From: Prinia subflava
Taxonomy: Eukaryota; Chordata; Aves; Passeriformes; Cisticolidae
Length of the DNA stretch: 64,000 nucleotides
Direction of reading: 5' to 3'
NCBI RefSeq assembly: GCF_021018805.1
Contig: NC_086253.1
Coordinates: 34,535,583 to 34,599,582, forward strand
Below the pieces are notes generated by a model. The model was not told the origin of the DNA, searched no databases, and saw only the letters and a list, made by a program, of their open reading frames with translations. Below are positions 51,346-64,000 of this stretch, piece by piece; the stretch's first letter is position 1, and each line of letters starts with the position of its first letter. The position numbers were made by a program, and so were the translations under genes.

Positions 51346-54300
51346 ATTTTAGACATCTGTCTTTATTATTTTAAGTCCATATAGGCTGGTGTAGTTTTAC
51401 AAAAACCGTTTTTGCTCCACTTTGTACTCGGGTTTCTGTCACAATTTTATACCATGTTAAAAAGCCTTCTAGACACATTAGAGGAAAAGTGGATAGAGAA
51501 TAAGGAGAATGTAAATTATGCCTGTTTAGTTAAATTTAACATTTAGAGAGAGACATAAATTTTGCGAGACTTAACCCCTACCTATCACGACCAAGTCTTT
51601 ATCTTTTTTATTGTCTTGTGCAGCCACAAATATTTGCCTTGGATACTTGGTTACAACAGTGAATCTATACTGCAAAAATGGAAGAACATCTAAGTCAACC
51701 AAAGCACAATTGTGGTGTACATTGGAAATGCCCTCTTGGTAAAAAATCCTTTGAGACACATAACGGGGGAGAAGTTTCTCAATAGCATGTTACACACAAA
51801 ACCACAATCCTTAAAGTGAATACAGGCTACAAAATTCTAGATTTTCCTGTAAAAAAATGGACCTCCTCATTATCTCCACAAGGAAGCTTACAGATTGGCA
51901 TGGCTGCCCGTTTGCCAACTTACAAAGAGATGAAGTAAGTCTGCAGCATCATTATTATAGGTCAGTGGAATATAAGCCAAAAGCAACACAGTATTTAGGA
52001 AATGGATGCTGATAATAAAAGAGCCACTCTAATTTCCTGTGGAGATCTTAAATTAGCTCTTCCCATATGCATTCTGGTTCACACTGATAGTTCTGCAAGA
52101 TAAGCACTTTTACATACCTCATTGGTAAGTAACTGATTTTCTTCTTAGAGAACAAAAACTGTTGCATTAATATTATAATTGTGGATTTATGCTGCAGGAA
52201 AGGCCACCTATTTGTTGTTTTCCAGTTAAAAAATATGCCTATGAAGTCAGAGAAAACTTAGCCCTGTTTCTAGCTATAAAAACCAGCAGTTTGCAGATCA
52301 GAGACTCCGTTAAATATACAGAGTCACAATAGTATACTTTTTGAAAAAATTCTCATTTCCTGCAACTGAAAGATGTTCATTGCCTTCTACTGCCAGAGCT
52401 TGAGTTAGACAAAATATTAAAAAGAAGTACATGGAGCAGCATAGACAAATATGTATTTGAAGCAATTATTTAAAAGCAAATAAAGTTTGCAAGACAGATC
52501 ACACTGTAGCATTCATAGCGCTGTTAGTAACCTCACAGAATCATATACTTCACACAAAATTATTCAGAGAAAAAATTCCTACACTATCTTTAGGCAACAA
52601 AGGATACTTCTGGTCATCGTGTGAATTCTGTGTGCTCAAACTCTGATACAACCCAAGGATTGTCTTTGTACTAAGTATGGGAAAGCCTGCTCCTTTGAGA
52701 ATTAGAATAGCTTTCGAAGACTTCTGATTTAAATTTCAAACTCTTGATCATAGTCAGGGAGCAAATGTTTGTATCCTGAAATTGAAAATTGGGTTCTTTA
52801 GCTCTATACTAAGTGAAAATATTAAGCATTTTGTTGAATCCACTATGTGAGCCAAGTTCCCCACTGTGCCTTCAAATCCACAGTGAATGAACCATATTTG
52901 GATCTGCTTATCAGAAGGAGACATTTAGAAAGACAATGAGCCTGTCCTGCTAGACGGAGACTCCTGATGCTTTCAGATAGGCCTGCGGTGAGCTGCAAAA
53001 TGGGCCCTAAAATCAGGCTGACATGGTCGCTTAACAAGCTGTGGTATTAGCTGTTGGCTCAGAGAAATTCTAGTGTCACCCACAGGGCTGATGATGGCAG
53101 CCATCATAATTAGAATGCATGAATCAAAAACACCAGGTGAAGATTTTGCCTTGGAAGAAAGAAAAGAGAGAAGGAGGGAATTACCATGCCCTTTGACTAC
53201 TAAGCTGCTGCATGCAGCTGGATCAGTGACCAACAGTGACTGGGCGGATTATGCTATGGATAGACTTGCTATAGCCTTATACTTCCCACACCCAGTGGCT
53301 GTCAAAGCAAATGCTGTGAACAACTTCAAAGGAAGGGATACAAGAGGCTACATGGGGGAGAAAGGTAACCCCACTAAAGACCCTGGGGGTGGGGGTAGGG
53401 GGATGCAGCCAGGCTTTTCTTTGAGTTTAGCAAGCGATTCCTTTTAAAATTGGTTTATTTTATTAATTCTATCATTCTGAATTCATCCCTAAAAATGCAA
53501 AACTCTGCTGTTTGCTGAAGTGGAAAATCTATGTAATCTTAACTGATATGACCTTGAAAGGGATTTGCTGAACTTTTGTATGATTGGATTTTTCCCAACC
53601 TTTGTAGACTCTTGATTTTAAAATCTCCCTAACAAAAGCTCTGCCAGGAAAGCTGTTATTACAAAGATGCTTCTCAATGGGGAGAAGTGGGCTAATTGCA
53701 AGCACTTCAGTGAAATAAAGGAAGGTTTTGCAAACAACTACAGAATTGACAAAATGCACCACATTGCTGTTAACAGAAACTATGCAGGAGAAACATCAGA
53801 AATGGCAAAGATGTCTAATATAAATAGATGCTATAAGACTAGCTAGAAGAGGCTATAAAAGATTTCAGATAATTCATAAACAGTAATTGCTTGTCTGACC
53901 TTGATGTGACTACAGAAATTCCATTAACTCACAAATCTTGACATTTAATTACAGAGTAAAAAATATTCTACCATTTATTTTGACAGGGTCTACAATAATC
54001 CTGCGTTCGACTTTTGTCCATGTTTTCAGCTGCTTTTCTCACACTGCCATTTATTCCCAAAGTCACAAATAAAAGCCGTAATACAGACTATATTGTTACC
54101 CAGAAAGTACTTTAGTTCCTTCTAAAATTTGAACTCAAATACTATAAAAATGTGGTGCTCACAATGAAATGTGCCCCTTTACTTGTTTTATGCAGTTGAA
54201 CTGAACTGCCCTACAGATTATTCACCTGAGACAGCGAAAAATTCACAGAGGAAGACTGCAGCAAATTATGTTATAGAGCATTATAAAACTAGACAAAGAA

Positions 54301-54394
54301 TTGCAAGCATTATAATAATAGATCTTAAAAAACATGAAAAAAGCTGCTAGATTTGGAACTGGTATATTAGTGTTTGAATAGTCATCCATAACAA

Positions 54395-54428
54395 TTAAAA
54401 AAAAAAAGTAAAAAAAAAAAAAGTAAAA
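54395..54428. repeat. A-rich duplication (A11-13 GT)
   Basis: Two adjacent runs of A, each followed by GT, then AAAA. It looks like a slippage product. Confidence 0.8.
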
Positions 54429-55048
54429 TATTATCCAGGTAATGCAGCCAAGATGACAATTGGTGTGATAAAAAAATCTTCTTTTAAGTCTTAGTGGGGA
54501 GGGTTTTGGGATTTTTGTTCATATGGTCTAAAGGAAGTAGACTCTAGGGAGGTAAAAAAAAATACTCTATATCAGCTGTATTATCATACTCTAGAATTAT
54601 TGGATTATAGGAATATTTGAAGAGTTTTTCCCACTTTCATGAAACCAACAAGAGTAGATTTTTTTTCTCCCTCTTTATTTGTATAGTTCAATTTTAAGGC
54701 ACTTGACTATTCAACATGAGTTGCACTATCTTTATCTACCTTCTGTTTGACTTACTAATTCTAAATCACCATATGAAATCCTTTAATTTAAATACACTAG
54801 ATTTCTTTTCCTGCCTCGGAACAAGAACTAAACTTTTTCCTGAAAACTTCTTGACTTTAAGGAATGATGTTGCATAATTTTTCATTTGATTTGAAACAAA
54901 GAATTAAAAAGGGAAAAATATTTAAACAAATATTTTAGCATGTGATGTGAACCAGGAAATATAACAGTTTTCAAAAACATTTTGATTATATATCCACATA
55001 ATTCTACATATTCTATCTCCAAACTATTATGAGAATAGTAGGTGAAAC

Positions 55049-55113
55049 AAATCAATTTTTGTTTTGTTTTTGTTTTTTGGGGGGAGGGGGTGGTTTGGGT
55101 TGGGGTTTTTTTT
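55049..55113 (+). repeat. G/T-rich tract with G-quadruplex motif
   Basis: A stretch of only T and G broken by one A, with G runs of 6, 5, 3 and 4 at 55079-55084, 55086-55090, 55097-55099 and 55102-55105. The loops between them are 1, 6 and 2 nt, so the classical G3+ N1-7 pattern is met on the plus strand. Confidence 0.75.
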
Positions 55114-58100
55114 GTGCATTCAGCTGTCTGACAAAAGAATTTCTGGTAGTTCCTTATTGCAAAAAAGACCTAAAGACAGCATCCTATAGGATTCCCACAA
55201 ATGTTACCACTCATCAGTCTTAAACTATGTCATAAGCTAAATTTAAAAAATGTATTGAAAAACTAATATTCTACTTACAAGATCCATATTAATGAATGTA
55301 TGTATGTACACATACTGTGACAGAAAAACCTGCAAATGCAGTATTTTATGGGTGACAAGACTTATTATGCTTCATTATTATTTCTTAAAAGAAACAAAGG
55401 ATTTACCCTTCACAGCCCCTGCATGAATAGATATACATGCATACAAATACTTGTAGCTATTTCTTTATGTTAAAAATATGGCTGAATATACAGATATTAA
55501 AAAGATACTTAAAACCTGAAATATTTCATTTATTTGATTTTCCTTATTACATTACTCTTCTACCTTCTACTTTTTGGTAGGAGCTACATCTCAATTTCCT
55601 TTTGTTCTTTGAATCTGTCTGTTATTTTGTAACAGACACTCCTTTCTGAATCATTGACAAAGGAACTTCCCCACTGGCTTCCTGTGATCCTCTCCCTCCA
55701 GTCCACCTGAAATCGTTCTCAGCACACATCTCTTCAATGTGTATTTATATAGTGCCTTCTTTTCTCGCACTTTAACAAGTTGTATTTTCTCACTTGTGAA
55801 GGATCTCTCTACAGCTATAGTAATGTTCCCTGTAATGCTCTTTCCAGTTTTGTCTTGGTGCCTACTATTCCCTAATTCTGTGGCACAATTGAATAAACAA
55901 CTAAAAAACCCATGTCTTTTTCCTGCTTATTAAAACTTTCCTATTAGCATTATCAGTGACATTTTATCTCTCCTTTGACCAGTTCAAATCCTTATATACT
56001 ATGACAGGTCTATTAACTTCAATACACTTACTATTTATACCAGACAAGCTCTTTGCAGATTTTTTAGTAGGAAACATTAGACTGAAAAAGAACAACACAA
56101 AGCAAACAAAATTGTCTTTACTCCCTCCATCATATCAGTTGCATTCTCAAAAGCAGTTTCCATTTATACTTATCTAAGATACTATTTCTTTTATTCCAGG
56201 TTTACTGTTCTTCAGACTGACGCCAACAAATACTAAACAAACCTATTTGAGATCAAATCCTTCTACATTCTGGGGGGAATATAGTAAGTTTTCTTATTTG
56301 TCGTTGTTTTCTAAACACCCCAGCACTGCAGCATATAAAATACCCTTTTCTGTACAGCATATTTTGTATGTAATTATTTTTTGTTTTGAAATACATAGTT
56401 TGACAGACTTCAGCATTTGGCCCCTTACATTTCACTGACTCTTGGAACTCACCTCCCAGATGAAAAACGAGGGGGTAGACATTAGCTACATGAGATGAGA
56501 TACCTAAACTATAAAAACAAATATGTGATTCTTACTGTTTCATTGATTTTGTCACATTATAACTAATGTGGGGATGAGACACATTACCCCTTTCATTTTC
56601 ATTTTCATTACACTGCTTTCTTGGAAGTCCTTGAGGAGAAAGGAATATTCAAGGCTTCTTCAATTTTCTTTTCAATGTGGTCATAGTTGCTGAGATTGTC
56701 TGCTCCATCTGCCTAGTCTATCTGACTGACCTGCCAAAAACCAAGTGCCTTACTGACTTCATCAGTCAACACATCCTAAGGAATGTATTGGTGACTGTCC
56801 TACTTCCCTCTCAGAAATAAAAAGCAAGATGGAAATATTGCCCTACAGATCCTTTTCTCTCTGTCTCAGATGGTGAGGGAGAGAAATAGATGAACACAGT
56901 TCAGCAAATTTCCTTGCATTTCTCAGCAGGGAGGCTTGCACGTGGTTGAGCATAGCAAGAAACATGATTTCCACAGGGCCTCAGGCAGCAGTCAAATTTC
57001 ACAGCAGGGGATGAATCCATGGCCACTTCTGAGTCTACAGAACTGCACATAACACAGGCCTCTCATTATAAGGCTGGACAAACCTCTGGAGACATTCTGC
57101 TGTTGCCATATTAACAAGAAATGAGTGGTTTGCATATGTCACAGGAGCACTCTGTTAAATAATACTGCCTTGTATTATGCACAGCTGTATGTGTGCATTT
57201 CTCTTCTGATAACGCACAGAGGAATCAAAGGGAGAACAAGGATCTACTGTATGAGGCTTCCAGCCTCATGTGCAAGGCAACACAGCTTGTGACAGCCACA
57301 ATGACATCACTGAGCTGGAAAATAAATGGCAGCTTGAGGTTCAGCATTTTTTTCAGCTTTATCTTACACATTTCAGAAGTTGCTCCTACCACTTTCATGT
57401 AATTCTCTAGTAGATTTCTCACACATAGAGTCACTTTTAATAGATTTGAATTTTTTTGATCTTCACTAAAGTCTACTCTACTCCTTTGAGAAAAATCTTA
57501 TTACTTTGAAGATATTTCTCTGCTTGTCTGCACTCTAAAATTCTTTCTAAAACAATAAAAGCTCTAAATATAAATTAGTCTTCTAAAACTGACTGCATAG
57601 GTAGGTTGATGATCATTCACCATGCCATATAAATCATAAAGCACAGACTGCATGAATAAAGATTGGTAGACTATTTAATTTTCAGGCACTAAATGTGAAG
57701 TCTGAAAGATAAATATACATATCTTGGTTCCTTAAGAATAAACAATTAAGAAACACTAATGAAACCAAACCCTTATAAGAACACATTAGGCAGCTGAAAT
57801 GAAACTGAAACTAGCCATGATAATTAGGAAAAACCAACAATTAGAAGAAATATGTATTACAAAAAAAGTTAAGAGGAATACGTACAAAGGAAAATACTAT
57901 GACCAGCACAAATACAAATCTCAGAGTTATAAAAACATAGTTTCATTCTGTACTTAGGCAGAAAGCTTCTTGTATATGTGAACATGGTAATGAAATCAGT
58001 TACTCGTTGACAGTAACTAGAAAGACTGTTTAACACAGTTCTTAAACCCATCATTTTAAAATCAGAATGTCAGATAAAGTAGAAGAATTTTGAAAGAATT

Positions 58101-60309
58101 AACTGATGAGCTAGAATTTTTTTCAGCATGTGTGGAACTTCATTGGGCTGAATTTTTAAAAGTCTACAGCCAAAGCAGTAACATGTCTGTGATATAATCG
58201 ATTGGGAAGTCCTTGTAAGTATGGGCCTGTGGCCTGTCAACAGGACCGGTAAAACACTGAAGATTTAAGGGTAATATAAAATATAAGAAGGAATATAATC
58301 CATCTTATGTTAGTCAAGATGGGTTTTTAAAGAATAGGTTTTATCAAAACAAAATTATCCATTTTTATATATTTACATATTTGATAAGAATTTTACTGTG
58401 AACATAGGAGGTTTTGACTTCAGTGATATATAAAACTTGATAAAGCAGAGAATCTTGCTTAGTCTCTACTATCATTTTTACACATAATTAACAGAGAAAG
58501 CACTGGTTAAATAATATATCTTACAATGAGAAAAAGGGAGTCATTATCATGCAGATGGTGTCTTAATTTTTACTATATCCCTTATCTTAATTTATTACTT
58601 TATGACAGACTACAGTGGAAAAAGAGATGGATTCAAACATCAGTAATGTAACTAATCTAATATTTCTTGACCAATTTTTATACAATAGCCATAAAAGACA
58701 TTAGAAATGAGACTGCAATGATTTAGTCTTTGGCTCTCAATGGATTTGGTGTACGACTTGTGCTTCATGATATTTAAGAACTACTGCAAGTGTAGCAATC
58801 AAAAACTGTCTAATGACCAACCCACAACACTAACTTAATTCATTATATATCAGATGAAATCTTGGCAGGCAACTGGGAACACATTCAGTTCTCCAATATT
58901 TTTCTCATACTTCTTATGCCCAGAAACCTATGACTGTCTGTTTTCTACCTAGACTTCAGCAGGGAGCTCATTTCTTCATTTCTTGCCCATTCAACATTTT
59001 TTTGAAGTTCAGTAAAATATAGCTAACTCAGCTCATAATGATATGTTAAGGAAGTAGTGTGGACAAATATTTTTATTTTATTGTTTAAAGATAGATAAAC
59101 CTCAGGTCTATCCACCCTTGATGATCCTTCTTACTTGCATTTGCATATGATTAAAGAATATGTTTGTTAGAAATTTTAAATGTAAACAAACCCCACATTT
59201 TACTTAGACTTTATTCTTTTTAAGTATTGCTGTATGACTGAGTTGTAATATTTTTGCCAGGATGAAGACTAGAAGAAACTCTATTAATTCCTCCAGGAAC
59301 AAAGAACAAGGAAATTTTAAAAAAAGAGAACATATTATTCTACATACGGTAGAAGCAATAAATTGGCAGTGTAAAAACCCAGAATTTTTCAAGAATTCTT
59401 CACCTTTGTAGAAAAACATTTTTAACTCAAGAAAATAGTTAAGAAAAACACTGAGGGGGAAAAATTAGGAAAAATGAAAATAAAGAAAAGCAAGAAAGGT
59501 AAAAAGAAGGCTCCTGAGCCTTTTCCTCATTTTACTCCTTTATGTTCTGATGTTTAATTGTGCAGATAATTGTGACAGGATCTTCCACTATAATGTCCTT
59601 CTATAAAATAATAAGAAACCACTTGATAACTGTCTTCTTTGCCATCAGCCACTACAATAAGTAACCCATATTTATAGCCATTTGAAGTCTACAACATACA
59701 CAAGTGAGAAGTGTGCACCCTGTCTAAAAGAGCTCTGATCACTGCAGTAACCTAAGGGTATTACAGCACTCTGAAAAGATATTTGAGCAAGTGCTCTACC
59801 GGAGCATTTGGCTACTGGGTTGTCCTTAGTGCATTCTGAATTTCCACTCTTCCATCACAATTTGAAACACATTCCTGCAAAACATACAGATAGAAGTCTA
59901 GGGAAGTAGCCTCAACAATTATCTCCTCTACCTCCCTGTTCTTAAAAAAACATTTATTACAAATAGAAAAAACCTATTCATAGGATTTAAACAAAAACTT
60001 TCAAGTTTTTATTTAAATTAATAACAAGCTGAAAGGAATATAACGTGCTAAGTGCTAAAGACAATGGCACATTTCATAAAAGAACATGCCTCTAGCTAAT
60101 CTCTTTATTAAGATTGAAAAAGAGAAACATCCAGTTGAGATTTTGATTACTATTCAGAATTTCATATTTCTTTCATTTTTCTCCCTTCTAAGCAGGACGA
60201 AACTATAGGTGCCCTTGAGTAACCTTCCTTTTTCCTCTTCATACAATTTTCACAGAAGACTTGACCAAAACGGACTTTAACAGTCAAGGTAAGGATGTAC
60301 ATCAATTTA

Positions 60310-60890
60310 TGTAACATTGTAATATTTTCCATAATATTCCCTACACAGCCCAAATATTATTCCGTTTTCTGACCTCTGATACATTTTAAGCAGATGTCTC
60401 CATTGAGCTGTCTACAGTGATTCCTAGATCTTTGTCCTGAGAGGCTATCTCTAATTCAGAGTCCCTCAGCACAAAAATGATACTGTAATTCACTCACTGA
60501 TGTGTGTGCTGTTTCCCTCTTAGGGAGGATGAATTTCATCAGCCACTGCTGAATTTATTTTCATTTGATGTGTCAGGTTCTTATGGTGCTCTTCATAATT
60601 CTCCTTAGTCTTCAATAATCCATACAAACTTCCATCACTGGCTAGTACTTCCTCCTTGGTAAACTGCTCCCCACTTCTAGGTTTTTAGCAGCATCAGGTG
60701 CAGTGCATATTCCAAAGAAAACCAATAGTTAGTATCCCTCCAGACATTCCTTTCTTTTGTTATTTGCAGTAAGCTTCTACCAGATAACACGAGGAAACGA
60801 AGAGATTCCCTTTGCATATTTATGTGATTACTCCAAAAAGATTTTTTTTAATCCTCTGCAAAGTCTGAGGGATCCATGCTGAAACTTCAT
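60310..60890 (-). mobile_element. Ancient CR1-type LINE remnant
   Basis: Read on the minus strand, the order is RT to 3' part. On the plus strand the clearest blocks are TTTTAAGCAGATGTCTCC near 60383-60400, GAGCTGTCTACAGTGATTCC followed by TAGATCTTTGTCCTGAG near 60404-60441, GAATTTCATCAGCCACTGCT at 60530-60549, and CCAGATAACACGAGGAAACG near 60779-60798. These agree, in order and spacing, with a reversed, old CR1-family sequence common in reptile and bird genomes. The assignment is from memory of that consensus. Divergence is high, no open frame survives, and both edges are approximate. Confidence 0.62.
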
Positions 60891-63800
60891 AGCCAAGATT
60901 ACATGTTAATAGGGATTTCACTATATATTCTACAAAAATGGCATATACTTTAGTTCTAGTCTTTTTATCCCTTATTTTTTTATCAGAAAATCTTTTTGCA
61001 TTGGGAATTCTACCCTGCTCTGGTGCTTGGAGAACACTCTAGTATTCTGAAGACAGTACTAGAATTTAAAAACAAGTTTTAAATATTTTGTCAACTCTCA
61101 TGTTGATGGAAAACTAATAAAAGAAAAAGCATCTATATTAAAACCCTTACATTTTTTATTACATTTCTGTAAATGTAATTTTCTGGGGTTCTAATAACCA
61201 CATATGGACCTAGGTTTTGTAATTTTCCTTACTAGTGAAGGAAACGTTGACTTGACAACAGAAGAATAATTTGCAAGTCTTTGAATATTGAGTAATTTCT
61301 TCTGACATCAATAGAATGCGGATATTTAGCTGTAATATATCCTTTTGAAAACCAATGGACTTTAGCACCCTATTACAGTTGAAGTTAATGCAAATTGTTT
61401 ATGCTCAATATGTTATCAAAACAGACAATTAATTTAACCAGAACTATGGATGCTTTTCAAAATGGTTTCTGATTTTCTAGACAGAAAAATAACTGGTAAC
61501 AAGAAATCTCTGGTAAACTTTATAAAGCTTCCAAGATTTTTGTTTCATTTTGCTTTTCAGTCACATGGCAGCTTGTCTGAGGTTTGCTTTGCTCTGTTAT
61601 TTCATAGTTGATGTAATAACTTCTTCAGAGATTAAGATCAGGAATTAAGCTGACACCAGCAACAGCCTCAGAGATGTTTCTATTTATGCACTTTTGGTGA
61701 CTGTATTAAAGTCACAGTTCTGAAGGTGTTTCCACATTGTTTTGCAAGCTCGTAATATCTCAGACAACTTTGCAGGACAATTAGAATGTCTGGGAGTCAA
61801 AAGTCAAATTCTATGTCTGCATGTTTCTGCTGATGTTCATTGTTGATTTGCATGCCAAAGTTCCACTAAAATCTGTGAATGTGAGACACAGAGCAGCACT
61901 CAGAGAATGCTCATGGTAGCAGAGAAAAAAAATATAGGCTACCTGTATAGGTGCTTCAAATGAGTAGTTTAGGAAAATGATCTCATGATTACTGATCCAT
62001 TACCACAATGAACATTAATTCATATTAATGTCCCCTTTTTTGGTTATTTTACAGTTTCCTTGTTAGTGCTCCTGGTTTATATCACGAGTGACCACATGGC
62101 CCAAGGAGGAGAAATACCTTTCTAACCGAAACCTGTTTTATATACCCAAATCAGAGCGTGAACAGCGCAGTCACATGATTGGCATGGTGCTATTCTCGCA
62201 GAGGAAGAATTGTTGAGGCTGCCAAGAGGCAATGTTAGTGCATGAAAGCTTTTCCATTAGATTAGAATATCAAATCCAGATTGTGAAAATGGCTATATAT
62301 TCCTATTTTTAAATTTATGTATTGTCACTTGAAATAGGAGAGAATCACTCATCCTATGATATCCAGTTCTTCAATGGATGAAACCAGAGAGGGGAAAAGA
62401 GAAGCTGAATACATACAGCTCTGGCTTTTGCAGCTCCATAACTGGGCAAGAGTAGTGGGGAGGAGACACAGCACTCTTAATGAAGGGACCTCAACCTTTC
62501 TGCTTTTGAAGAAAGATCATTTGGTTGTTATTCTGCTAGTGGCTAATCAACCCTGAACGAAGTTTCACAAGCATGAGAAAGATTTCTGTTCAATAGTAGC
62601 ATCCCCATTGTAGCTTGTTTCAAATTACTTTAAAGCTGTTCCATTTATGTGAAACAGCAATTTCTCTAAAGGTCTGAGAAATACCAAAGTCAATCAGATC
62701 ACTATAACTCAAGTAAACTTTTATGTCCCTGTAAATCTTCATATCTACATAGATTATAACTTTTAAAATCACATTAGGAAACTAAACCTGGAAAATTAGA
62801 ATTCACTGTTATATTCCTCATGAAAGCTTAACTTTGGCAGCTCATATTGCAGTTCAAATTATTTCTATTCTGAAATTTTTGTAATTGCTAACAGAAGTTA
62901 CGAGGAAGTATGAAGCCCCCTCTCTATGTTAAACTAGTAAGACAGCTTTTGCGTATGTTTTATTGATTTTTATTAATATTTATCAATCTCTGTGCATACA
63001 TTCAAATGAAAATAAGCAGCAATTTAATTTTGAATTTTGTTTGTTAGATTCTCATCCTAAATACAAGAAATTGTGCTACATGCTTTGTATTAAGGTTTTG
63101 AGAGACAATCCACTGTTCTTGTGTAAAAATATTATTTTAAACTATCAATAACTTTCAATGATAATACATGGAAAATTCCTAATAAGCTGACTTTCTTAAA
63201 TCATCTCAGTAAAATTCATAGTGAAAGTGAAAAAAACCCAAATCAATACACAGCTGTGAATAACTATCATGAAAGCTTAAGTACTCTCCAGATTCGAAAG
63301 GAACTCATTAGTGTTTGGAAAGCTCTACTGATGGATGGCAAGTAGCTTATCATAGCTACATAATGGCTATAACCAAGATATTATCTGATATAGTTAAACC
63401 ACATTTGATGTCTTTAGGAAGGATACTTCAGCTCCATGAATGAGCCAACATGGTTTATTCAAATGGGAATATGTTCAGCAGTCAGGAAGCAATGTAAGAG
63501 GATGAAGTGTTCTCTATTGGATTAGAATACCTAGATGAGAATGTCCAAGTTGCTTTCTTTCCTCAATGTATATGTCTCTTCTTGACTTTATATACTGTTA
63601 TGCTATGTGATTCACTCATTAATTTCCTGCTGTCCAATACCATACAAAACTGCTAAACTAAAAAGTTTGGAATTAGAAGAATTTTTCTCTTGGGGTCAGT
63701 GTGGATTAAGCCTTTGGTAAGAGAAGCTGATTGCAGTTCTGACTTCCTGCCTACAGAAAACACACACCCTCTTCCTACCTAGTTAGATGAGCCTTTTAAT

Positions 63801-64000
63801 CCTTATACTGCCACACTCTATTTTAATGTACTTTACCATATTAAACCCTCAAAACCACTTTTATAAAATAGTTATTTCAAATATACAAGAATATTATTTT
63901 TCTTTACTGGTCTCATAGATGAACGGGGTATGAATTTATATTACCTATTAATCAGTATACAAAGATGTACGATACCCTACATTATTTCATGGATTTTCTT
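60891..64000. other. Non-coding DNA, no gene seen
   Basis: Short open frames only. The patch at about 61550-61920 is less AT-rich and of high complexity, and carries an exact octamer site (ATTTGCAT, 61846-61853). It is a candidate conserved non-coding element; see the findings. Confidence 0.65.

Larger units (their letters stand above)
51346..60309. other. Non-coding AT-rich DNA, no gene seen
   Basis: The longest open frame is 124 codons (53073-53447, plus strand) in a locally less AT-rich patch where the other strand is open as well. No domain was recognised. The G/T-rich segment and the A-rich tract are listed separately. No repeat family was recognised over these 9 kb. Confidence 0.65.

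Noticed and set aside
50506..51346. A chain of plus-strand open frames (84, 79, 115, 108 and 77 codons)
   Set aside because: They are antisense shadows of the minus-strand CR1 copy, in several overlapping frames, with no recognisable plus-strand protein.
53385..53402. A second G-quadruplex candidate with three G5 runs
   Set aside because: There are only three close runs. The fourth (53354-53358) is 26 bases away, so the classical pattern is not met.
1..64000. tRNA, rRNA, CRISPR array, bacterial operon or integrated mitochondrial DNA
   Set aside because: No cloverleaf with A and B boxes, no rRNA core, no regularly spaced repeats and no compact coding layout were seen on either strand.

Overview
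This window looks like a gene-poor, AT-rich stretch of a bird chromosome. The main reason is the repeat content. There are four CR1 LINE pieces with the usual avian CR1 3' end, two much older CR1/L3-type LINE remnants, and one young solo LTR of an endogenous retrovirus. Repeat density is low, no mammalian SINE or L1 sequence was recognised, and apart from the LTR the DNA is poor in CpG. Bird is therefore favoured over crocodile or turtle, but the species cannot be told from what I can see.

No host protein-coding gene, tRNA, rRNA or CRISPR array could be supported. The longest open frames outside repeats are 137 and 185 codons, on the minus strand, without recognisable domains. Many frames open on both strands together, as expected of non-coding DNA. 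The window could be intergenic or lie inside a very long intron; the sequence alone does not decide.

Layout. 1-11 kb: unique AT-rich DNA with small simple repeats. About 11.06-11.14 kb: a CR1 tail fragment. 15.69-16.0 kb: a degenerate tandem repeat with periods of about 131 and 148 bp. 16-28 kb: unique DNA with a CT-rich tract. 28.09-28.74 kb: a complete solo LTR flanked by a perfect 5-bp target duplication. 31.07-32.85 kb: CR1 on the minus strand (reverse transcriptase part and 3' UTR). 34.32-35.54 kb: CR1 on the plus strand (endonuclease and linker part). The geometry of these last two is what a 5' inversion during insertion would give. 43.31-43.61 kb: a short CR1 3' end. 45.45-47.02 kb: an ancient CR1/L3 LINE. 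50.08-51.35 kb: CR1 on the minus strand. 60.31-60.89 kb: another ancient CR1-type remnant on the minus strand. The rest is unique AT-rich DNA, with a few stretches whose texture suggests conserved non-coding elements.

Nothing here points to a new multi-gene system. The items most worth checking are the young LTR, the possible inverted CR1 insertion, the degenerate 15.7-kb tandem repeat, the possible conserved elements near 53.1 and 61.7 kb, and the G-quadruplex candidate at 55.08 kb. All LINE protein remnants are broken by frameshifts and changed catalytic residues, so none should be active.
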